DNA of 11,452 bases from an uncultured Gammaproteobacteria bacterium (GTDB taxonomy: Bacteria > Pseudomonadota > Gammaproteobacteria > Pseudomonadales > Azotimanducaceae_A), in contig CAJWZG010000071.1 of the NCBI GenBank assembly GCA_913049565.1, positions 1 to 11,452 of the forward strand, read 5' to 3'. Each line of letters starts with the position of its first letter. Position 1 is the stretch's first letter. The notes beneath the pieces were generated by a model. That model made no database searches. It was not told the DNA's origin and saw only the letters and a program-made list of their open reading frames with translations. Positions 1-5,707 of this stretch are shown one piece after another. The position numbers and the translations under genes are program-made.

Positions 1-2
1 TC

Positions 3-233
3 AACCCAATCATAAGACTGCGCGCAAAACCGTCTCGGACTAACGCGATAAAGGCCAAGTGCGCTGAATGCATGGGCTGCACCGCGGATCACGTGGAACG
101 CGGCTTTAGGGAGTTAATTCGGGCCTGTACTTCCCAAGCCTGCCCTTTGCACTCCTACCGGCCTTATCAAGCTAATTTGGGCGCTAAACCCCAAAAAAAT
201 GGCTCTACAGAGGCGCCAGGAGCCCACAGTTGA
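3..233 (+). CDS. Truncated small Cys-rich mobile-element protein (3' part)
   Basis: An open frame enters from the left edge and runs to a TGA at 231-233, giving about 76 residues with no clear start inside the window. It reads as a basic stretch followed by C-x2-C-x2-C (codons at 60, 69 and 78) and then C-x4-C (codons at 126 and 141), ending near a CPLHSYRPYQ segment. Small cysteine-rich proteins with an 'AIKAKCxxC...CPLxxYRP' pattern are common beside primase and helicase genes in proteobacterial prophages and satellite islands; their function is unknown, though the paired cysteines suggest zinc binding. Its TGA overlaps the TTG start of the next gene, so the two are probably translationally coupled. 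The identification is by recalled pattern only, and the 5' end is missing. Confidence 0.6.
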   Translation, partial: NPIIRLRAKPSRTNAIKAKCAECMGCTADHVERGFRELIRACTSQACPLHSYRPYQANLGAKPQKNGSTEAPGAHS

Positions 234-652
234 GCCCCGCAGATAAACTGCTCTCTCGACTTGAGCGAGTAAAGCAGCGACCGGGCGGACAATTCTTCGC
301 CTGTTGTCCGGCCCACGATGACAAGACTCCATCCCTATCAATCAGAGAGATAGAGGACGGAAGGGTGCTTGTTTACTGTTTCGCCGGTTGCCGTGCTGAG
401 GAGATCTGCGCAGCGGTTGGTCTCGAGATGCGCGACTTGTTTCCAGGCGATGGCTTGCAGAATAGCCATCAAGCTAGTCCTCGGATAAACCCGCGGGATC
501 TCTTGGCGCTACTGGCGACTGAATCAAACGTTGTCTACCTCGCAGCGGGAATGTTGAGCACTGGCGAACCGCTTTCGATGCAGGATCATGCGCGCCTAGA
601 GGCTGCCTGGCAGCGAATTGCAAAAATAACGGGAGTCGCACATGTCTCCTGA
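230..652 (+). CDS. CHC2 zinc-finger primase-like protein of a mobile element
   Basis: This 140-residue protein starts at TTG (230-232), preceded by AGGAG at 218-222 with 7-nt spacing. The start overlaps the upstream stop. Residues 22-75 match the zinc-binding module of phage and plasmid primases: C26-x2-H29 followed by DDKTPSLSI, then C50-x3-C54 in VYCFAGC, then an EEICAAVGL helix. The family module binds template DNA or helps primer synthesis at a replication fork. No Toprim or polymerase domain follows; the last ~65 residues are unassigned. It is therefore a stand-alone zinc-finger subunit, not a full primase. It overlaps the downstream RepA-like ATPase by 11 nt, and the pairing of the two is typical of satellite islands and phages. 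Zinc-finger identification is firm; the role in replication initiation is inferred. Confidence 0.85.
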   Translation: MSPADKLLSRLERVKQRPGGQFFACCPAHDDKTPSLSIREIEDGRVLVYCFAGCRAEEICAAVGLEMRDLFPGDGLQNSHQASPRINPRDLLALLATESNVVYLAAGMLSTGEPLSMQDHARLEAAWQRIAKITGVAHVS

Positions 653-1985
653 TGATTACTATGCGAAGCTCGCACGTCTGGACGACTTTGAACTCCCAAA
701 GCAACCTTTCAGTAAGACAGTTGATCTGACCGATCTTAGAACAGCTCAACTGAAAGCCATTGATTGGCTAATTCAGGGTCTGCTGCCGCGTGGCTACGTT
801 ACTTTACTCGGTGGCCATGGCGGTTCAGGCAAATCCTTGTTGGCGCTTACGTGGGCGGCACATATCGCTCACGGGTGCGGCTGGGCTGGTTTGGAGGTAA
901 CCAAGGGCAGGGTGCTGTTTGCGTCACTTGAAGACGGCAGCGAACTGGTCAGATATCGATTGGGGAAAATCGTTCAGGCCTTTAACTTCGAACTTGGCGG
1001 CAATCTAGATGCCTTCGACGGCACTGACGAAGGGCACACGTTGGCTCACACTCGACTTCAAGGTGGTGTCAGCTCGGTATGCAAGACGCAGGCGATGGAT
1101 CGTCTCCTTGAATTGTCTGCAGGCTATGACCTTGTCGTTATCGATAACGCTTCAGATGCTTACGCTGGTAACGAAAATGACCGTAGCGAAGTGCGAGCGT
1201 TTCTCAAAGGTATGCTGGGCGACATGGCGGCCCGCAATAATCAGGCTGTATTGTTGTTAGCGCATATCGACAAGCAAGCGGCGCGCGGTGGGGCGGCAGG
1301 TAACAACTATTCGGGCAGCACGGCATGGCATAACTCCAGTCGATCCCGGTTAGCTCTAGTACCTTCGGACGACGGCGCCGAGTTACATCAGGAGAAGCTA
1401 AATCTCGGCGCAAGACTGGATGCGCCAATAGAGCTGTCATGGAGCGCGGATGGTCTCTTGAAACCACTTTCCTCTGACAGAGTAGGGCACGCGGCCCGGT
1501 TAGAAAGGCAAATTAGGGAAGATGCAACTCGGCTTTTAGGGTTGATAAGCATCGCTATAGACGCTGAGAAAAAGGTCACAGCCGCCAAGGCAGGCTCGTA
1601 TACGACTTACAAGCAGCTCTCTTCTTATTCCGAGTTCCCAAAGATGTTCGAGGGGAGGAAAGGCAAAGACAGATTTTTTCAGGCGCTGACGCAGCTGAAG
1701 CGCGAAAAACGCATCTCAGAGTTCCAGCAGAGCGACAGTAACCGCAACTCAAAGACCTACTTTGACGTCGTAGACGCTGGATTATCTACTGACGAAGATG
1801 CTGCTTTTGACTATGAAAAAAGCCCCGAAACGCGCGTAGGTAATATACCCCCCATACCCCCCGCGCGAACTTACGCACGCGCTGGGGAGCGCGTAGGCAA
1901 AGGCGGTGACGGAGCGTACGTTGAACCTACGAACTTACGCAGCGACTGTCCAGCGTGTGCAGGCGAAGGTTGTAGGCATTGCTAA
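642..1985 (+). CDS. RepA-like AAA ATPase / replicative helicase-type protein
   Basis: This 447-residue protein starts at ATG with GGGAG at 631-635. It has a P-loop GHGGSGKS (residues 58-65) and Walker B YDLVVID with Asp168, followed by LLLAHIDK and a Ser/Gly-rich sensor segment (NNYSGSTAWHNSSRSRLAL). This is the layout of the RecA-fold AAA_25/RepA family, hexameric helicases that act at origins of plasmids, phages and satellites. Residues ~290-380 look like a helical DNA-binding region. The last 12 residues form C436-x2-C-x4-C-x2-C447, a small zinc-ribbon-like knuckle at the extreme C-terminus. The preceding IPPIPPARTYARAGERVG stretch is encoded by repeat-rich DNA. It acts in the cytoplasm, probably together with the zinc-finger protein just upstream. 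Family assignment is confident; origin binding and helicase activity are inferred. Confidence 0.92.
   Translation: MSPDDYYAKLARLDDFELPKQPFSKTVDLTDLRTAQLKAIDWLIQGLLPRGYVTLLGGHGGSGKSLLALTWAAHIAHGCGWAGLEVTKGRVLFASLEDGSELVRYRLGKIVQAFNFELGGNLDAFDGTDEGHTLAHTRLQGGVSSVCKTQAMDRLLELSAGYDLVVIDNASDAYAGNENDRSEVRAFLKGMLGDMAARNNQAVLLLAHIDKQAARGGAAGNNYSGSTAWHNSSRSRLALVPSDDGAELHQEKLNLGARLDAPIELSWSADGLLKPLSSDRVGHAARLERQIREDATRLLGLISIAIDAEKKVTAAKAGSYTTYKQLSSYSEFPKMFEGRKGKDRFFQALTQLKREKRISEFQQSDSNRNSKTYFDVVDAGLSTDEDAAFDYEKSPETRVGNIPPIPPARTYARAGERVGKGGDGAYVEPTNLRSDCPACAGEGCRHC
1832..1941 (+). repeat. Iteron-like direct and inverted repeats inside the 3' end of the RepA-like gene
   Basis: Within about 110 bp there are two exact copies of CGAACTTACGCA (1866-1877 and 1930-1941) and two of GCGCGTAGG (1832-1840 and 1889-1897). 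There is also a perfect 7-bp inverted repeat ACGCGCT-GGGG-AGCGCGT (1877-1894). Satellite elements with P4-like replication often place iterons near the replication gene, so this could be the origin bound by the ATPase. The repeats also lie in coding sequence and might simply reflect low-complexity codons. Function is inferred. Confidence 0.4.
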
Positions 1986-2053
1986 CCAACAGCTAGAAAC
2001 GATGCCTCTTTTGTCACCGAACTACGGGCTGCAACGGCTACAACAGTATTTCC

Positions 2054-2273
2054 CTTATCGATGTACAGCCACGCGCGCGTATAACGCCGATAACAGGAGA
2101 GGTGTTGCAGGTGTTGCAGATGTCACCCTGAAAAGGGTCTAAAGGTCATCAGAGCAGGCAGGTGAGTGCTTTCCAACCTTTTCAGGGTTAGGTTTTACGT
2201 TTACTAGTGCTTTTCTTAAGTCCAAAGCGAGTTAAAAGCTCCGAGAGAGACATACAAGGAGGGGTGAGGGATG
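2054..2273 (+). repeat. Long direct repeat, copy 1 (full length)
   Basis: This copy begins about 70 bp after the RepA-like stop and is matched in blocks by 5244-5491 and, from the hairpin on, by 11301-11452. The order is a leader with CTTATCGAtGTACAG, a 9-bp tandem GGTGTTGCA x2 (2101-2118), the hairpin ACCCT-GAAA-AGGGT (2125-2138), CTAAAGGTC, AACCTTTTCAGGGTT (2175-2189), TTCTTAAGTCC, and then GTTAAAAGCTCCGAGAG followed by ACATACAAGGAGGGG. The 12-mer ACCCTGAAAAGG (2125-2136) is the exact inverse of CCTTTTCAGGGT (2177-2188). Similarity stops at about 2273. It is either an attachment site for a recombinase or a structured-RNA locus; the sequence alone does not decide. Confidence 0.8.
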
Positions 2274-2598
2274 ATCACTGCTAGCAGCGTTTGCAATTGT
2301 TAATTACCATGCCCATGAATATGTCAAACGCGAGAGCACTGTATCCGAAACGCAAATCGCTGATCCATTCGCGCCAATTTTCTTCACGTTTAGCACTGAG
2401 AGTAAATATAAAAACGCTTTTTGCGTTCTATGACAAAAAACGACACTAACGCGCAATTTTCGGAGGCACCCCCAAAAATTTTGAGTTAGCCCACGTGCGG
2501 GTAAGTGTGCTCATGATCCGTGCAACGCGTTCGAGTAACGGTCGAGCAGGTGTAGGCGATTAGAGCACTTGCTTTTCTAGAGGAGGCTGAGAATCTAG
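2274..2598. other. Noncoding stretch between repeat copy 1 and the first TonB receptor
   Basis: No convincing gene is seen. A 46-codon frame at 2309-2449 has no ribosome-binding site and no recognisable protein. The stretch holds a candidate minus-strand terminator (2404-2427) and, further right, a CCC-ACGTGC-GGG inverted repeat around 2491-2502. The rest shows nothing identifiable. Confidence 0.5.
2404..2427 (-). terminator. Candidate intrinsic terminator for the minus-strand TonB receptor
   Basis: Read on the minus strand this is AACGC-AAAAA-GCGTT, a perfect 5-bp stem, followed directly by TTTATATTTA. It sits about 170 bp past the stop of the receptor gene. The stem is short and AT-flanked, so it is a weak candidate, but no better hairpin with a T-run is visible nearer the stop. 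Confidence 0.3.
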
Positions 2599-4860
2599 TC
2601 ACAAAATATAGTCGATACCAATACCGTAGATCGCGGGCTTCATGAGGAACGAAAGGGTAGAGCCTCCCAAAGATGAGGGCAAAATTGCCTCCGCACCATG
2701 TCGGACATTGTTTAAGATGTTACGACCGTAAACAGAGATTTCCCATCGGCCGTCAGCGGTAAGGTAGTCAAACGATATATCCAGCCGATCCTCTTCCTGA
2801 ATAAACCCGTCATTAGAGTCGGTAAAAGCCATTTCGCTTCTGTATCCAAATGCTATCGAAGACCTCAAGAACCCCGACAAAACTGAAGTGGTGTATGAAC
2901 CCCACAGGCTATAGGTCAGCTCGGGCGCACGCGGTAAATCAAGGGCTTTATCACCAGCATTAACGGCACCGTCCCGATTTAGGTCAAACAACACCTCTGT
3001 GAGTTTTGCGTCCATTAAACCGAGGGTTGCCCGCACAGAAAAACGCGGACTAATCAATGCAGTCACTTCAGCTTCAAGGCCATTAATTTCAGCATCGGCA
3101 GTGTTTGTAAGTATTTGAGCTAAACCAGCCTCAACGGGAAACACCACCTCGCGTTGCATATCCGACACAACAGAATGATACGCGGAAATGTTGAACCGAT
3201 ACATATCCCAGGTCCCTTTGTAGCCCAATTCAAACGCGTTCACGCGCTCCTCATCGTACCCAGGTGATACGACCGTTTGATCTCTATTGCGAAGGTTGAA
3301 TCCGCCTGATCGGAAGCCGACACTCGCGCTAGCATAAGCCATGCCCAATTCAGGAAAGTCGTAAGAAAAGCTTATTCTCGGAGATAAGTAATTGAATGTT
3401 TTTTCGTCTTCGAAGTCAGGTGCACATACCTCCTCGGGCCCAGGACCATATGTAATAACAGGGTTTGTTCCTTGCACGTAGCAATCTGAGTTTGCGTTTA
3501 AAGCAATGGATGTGATCTTTGCGGCTTTGGTTTCTTCAGAAACTCTTAAACCCAGAGACATTTCTAACGAATCTGAGAGGAAATAATCTAACGTAGCGAA
3601 GATACCAAGGCTATCCACGTCGAGATTACCGCCTCCGTTATTCGTAATAAAAGGTGAGCCGTCAGGCGTCAGCATTCCCAGGAGCCCTTGATCTTCATCA
3701 ACATCTAACTCAGAGGCAAAATGAAAAGCCCCTATTGTCAAATGAGCCAGATCGGAGAGAACGAGTCCTGACCATCGGACTTCGTGTGACAGCTGCTGAT
3801 ACTCACTAGCGACATCAACTTGAATAAACGGTAGAGGCTGAGAATCAAAGTCGGCTACCGTAATAACCGACGATTTTCGACTACCAAGAATGTAGGTCAG
3901 GTTTCCGCCTTTAAAACGTGTGGTCGCCTCTAGAGCCAGAAAATCATTATCCAGCTCAGTTTTGCCCGCCTGATCAATCGCAAAGTCGAAGCTATTCCGA
4001 TCCCAATTGTTTGGACTGCCTACTGCCCCTGCTCGGTTCGTGTGTGCTTGTGATGAGGGTCCGTCTCCATCAATTCGTTGCAGCTCGTATCTCAATGTGA
4101 TGCTGGTGTCTTCTCTGGGACTCCATTTTAGGACTGGTTTTATGCCAAGCGTTTCCATCGCACCATGTTTCTTCCCAGCGAGCGGGCCAGCAGATATCTC
4201 CAATGGACCATCATCGTTACGGGAATGAACAGTCAGCCTCGCGGCGAGGTTTTCGCTTAGGCCTCCAGAAACGGTGCTAGTAATGAAGGTGGATGGGCCA
4301 CCTTCAACCGAGCGCTCTTGGCCTAGGCGCATGCTGAAGGTTCGGTCTTGCGTCGGCGCCTTAGTTTTTATGAGGACCGCACCGCCTGTAACGTTCCGTC
4401 CAAACAGAGTGCCCTGGGGTCCACGGAGAAGTTCAATGCTTTCAACGTCCACGAAGTCAGTGACGATACCTACATTCGTGCCGAGAAAGACTCCATCCGT
4501 CACAATGCCCACAGCAGGATCTATTGAGGGCAGCGTGCTATTGATCCCCAAACCACGCATGGCGAAATTCGCAAATCCTCGCTGCGCTCCGACATCGTCG
4601 AGCACCACCGATGGAGTGCTCACGGACAAGTCGCTCAAGTCTCTAATTTCCAGCGCTGAAAGCTGCCCTTGAGAGAAGCCACTGACAGATAATGGGACGT
4701 CTTTTGCCGATTCCGATCTTTTTCTCGCGGTTATCGTAACTTCTTCGATCAGCGGTGAAAGCCCTGCGGGTGCGATCGTTTCAGCATTCGCCAGTGTAGC
4801 TGCAATAGCAAGCGCGAAGATAAGCGAACGGCTCAATAAGTTGTCGAGAGAAAAAGACAC
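2599..4860 (-). CDS. TonB-dependent outer-membrane receptor (lone, calcium-loop variant)
   Basis: This 753-residue receptor starts at GTG (4860-4858) with AAGGAG about 5 nt upstream; no ATG in frame precedes it. Residues 1-26 form a signal peptide ending ANA. A TonB-box-like EEVTITARK follows at 39-47, then the plug domain with the conserved LRGPQGTLFGRNVTGG (about 145-160), then a 22-strand-type beta-barrel to the C-terminus, which ends YIL rather than the usual Phe. It would import a scarce substrate through the outer membrane using TonB-ExbBD energy. Residues 626-637 read DLNRDGAVNAGD, a dockerin/EF-hand-type Ca2+ loop, in a barrel segment near the C-terminus. There is no co-directional neighbour, and the gene lies opposite to the flanking repeats. 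The substrate cannot be told from sequence; 'siderophore receptor' would be a guess. Confidence 0.95.
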   Translation of the reverse strand: MSFSLDNLLSRSLIFALAIAATLANAETIAPAGLSPLIEEVTITARKRSESAKDVPLSVSGFSQGQLSALEIRDLSDLSVSTPSVVLDDVGAQRGFANFAMRGLGINSTLPSIDPAVGIVTDGVFLGTNVGIVTDFVDVESIELLRGPQGTLFGRNVTGGAVLIKTKAPTQDRTFSMRLGQERSVEGGPSTFITSTVSGGLSENLAARLTVHSRNDDGPLEISAGPLAGKKHGAMETLGIKPVLKWSPREDTSITLRYELQRIDGDGPSSQAHTNRAGAVGSPNNWDRNSFDFAIDQAGKTELDNDFLALEATTRFKGGNLTYILGSRKSSVITVADFDSQPLPFIQVDVASEYQQLSHEVRWSGLVLSDLAHLTIGAFHFASELDVDEDQGLLGMLTPDGSPFITNNGGGNLDVDSLGIFATLDYFLSDSLEMSLGLRVSEETKAAKITSIALNANSDCYVQGTNPVITYGPGPEEVCAPDFEDEKTFNYLSPRISFSYDFPELGMAYASASVGFRSGGFNLRNRDQTVVSPGYDEERVNAFELGYKGTWDMYRFNISAYHSVVSDMQREVVFPVEAGLAQILTNTADAEINGLEAEVTALISPRFSVRATLGLMDAKLTEVLFDLNRDGAVNAGDKALDLPRAPELTYSLWGSYTTSVLSGFLRSSIAFGYRSEMAFTDSNDGFIQEEDRLDISFDYLTADGRWEISVYGRNILNNVRHGAEAILPSSLGGSTLSFLMKPAIYGIGIDYIL

Positions 4861-5243
4861 TCCATCTCCTTTTTTATCTGCGTGAAAGTTCGAACAGAGT
4901 CGCGCAAGTCAATTGACATCTGAGCGCGTAAAGATTTGGCGGTCTCAGCGTGCACTAGCTCTGGACGGCTCTGATAGCGAAGCATGAAACTCCAAGACAG
5001 ATGTGACGTGCTCCCAAAAACCTACCAGACAGACTGAAAATTAGCATTGGAGTGGACACTGTGTCTAGATCATCAACTTGGAGGTCTGTCGACCCTGCCT
5101 TACACACAAAAAGTAAAAGATACAAACGCCCAAATTTTTTAGGGTAAGAAAGCGGTTTTTGAGAGAGGCTACCCCGACGAATGAGATTTTCGTTAAAACA
5201 AGACCCAGCCGGCTCGTTACAGAGACAACAGGAACAGGTCTCT
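4861..5243. other. Upstream region of the minus-strand receptor, no gene
   Basis: This stretch must hold the minus-strand promoter and leader of the receptor. A TTGACT hexamer (4912-4907, minus strand) is the only good -35-like element; the sequence 16 nt further (AACTTT) is a poor -10, so no promoter is claimed. Long frames on the minus strand here have no recognisable protein and run through the repeat. Otherwise nothing is identified. Confidence 0.5.
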
Positions 5244-5491
5244 CCTTATCGACGTACAGGCAGGCGCTCGTATAACGCTGACAGCAGGAGGGGAGTTGCA
5301 GGTGTCGCAGATTTAAGACTTCAACTGAAGGTGTCACCCTGAAAAGGGTCCAAAGGTCCAGAGCTCGGTCAAACAGATACTTTCCAACCTTTTCAGGGTT
5401 CGGTTTTACCCTTGTCAGTATTGTTCTTAAGTCCGAACTAGGCGAGTTAAAAGCTCCGAGAGGGACATACAAGGAGGGGGAGAGGGGGATG
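5244..5491 (+). repeat. Long direct repeat, copy 2 (full length, with a ~25-nt insertion)
   Basis: This copy matches copy 1 block by block: CTTATCGACGTACAGG, CGTATAACGCTGA, the 9-bp tandem GGAGTTGCA/GGTGTCGCA (5292-5309), hairpin ACCCT-GAAA-AGGGT (5336-5349), CCAAAGGTC, CTTTCCAACC joined to TTTTCAGGGTT (to 5400), TTCTTAAGTCC, and GTTAAAAGCTCCGAGAG followed by GGACATACAAGGAGGGGG. Relative to copy 1 it has about 25 extra bases between the tandem repeat and the hairpin (about 5311-5333), and the spacer between hairpin and AACC block differs. It lies between the two divergently transcribed receptor modules. Conserved blocks separated by variable spacers suggest selection on specific sites. Confidence 0.8.
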
Positions 5492-5636
5492 CCAACTTCT
5501 GTTTGAAGCAGGATGGTCGAAGAACGGATAAAGCAGAAATCCCATGCGCTATTGATCTCCAAACCAGTGCCAATTTGCAACATGAAACCATGGGATCAAC
5601 ATCTCGGCTGCTGCACGCGAAATTTTTACTTCCGTG

Positions 5637-5665
5637 CCTCCGCAAATTGGGGGATTGTTTTTTTT
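5637..5665 (+). terminator. Candidate terminator/attenuator hairpin before the operon
   Basis: CCTCC (5637-5641), a 7-nt loop and GGGGG (5649-5653) can pair with one T-G wobble, followed by ATTG and a run of eight or more T's. This could end upstream transcription or act as an attenuator about 40 bp before the operon start. A TATAAG hexamer at 5671-5676 just after it could be a -10 element, but no good -35 is seen. Further up in the same leader, ATCCCATG (5539-5546) is inverted as CATGGGAT (5589-5596). All of this is weak evidence. Confidence 0.3.
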
Positions 5666-5707
5666 ATCGGTATAAGGTAGAGAATAAAAAAAAATAAGGA
5701 TGGTGGC

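Noticed and set aside
1906..2142. 78-codon frame overlapping the end of the RepA-like gene and repeat copy 1
   Set aside because: Its first third is out of frame with a certain gene and the rest is repeat DNA; no protein features.
2175..2195. Integron attC site (GTTRRRY-like GTTAGGT in the repeat)
   Set aside because: Copy 2 has GTTCGGT, which breaks the rule, no properly placed RYYYAAC partner is found, and the gene modules are far larger than typical cassettes.
2309..2449. 46-codon plus-strand frame after repeat copy 1
   Set aside because: No ribosome-binding site, no recognisable protein, and it overlaps the terminator-like hairpin.
4274..4672. 132-residue plus-strand frame inside the minus-strand TonB receptor
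   Set aside because: Lies opposite the conserved plug domain; no recognisable protein or start signals.
2054..5491. CRISPR array
   Set aside because: Only three long, diverged repeats several kilobases apart with genes between them; no regular short spacers and no cas genes.
5065..5583. 172-residue minus-strand open frame through repeat copy 2
   Set aside because: The frame is not kept in copies 1 and 3 (stops appear soon after the shared SLYVxLGAF-like stretch), the protein is unrecognisable, and the DNA blocks are conserved independently of frame.
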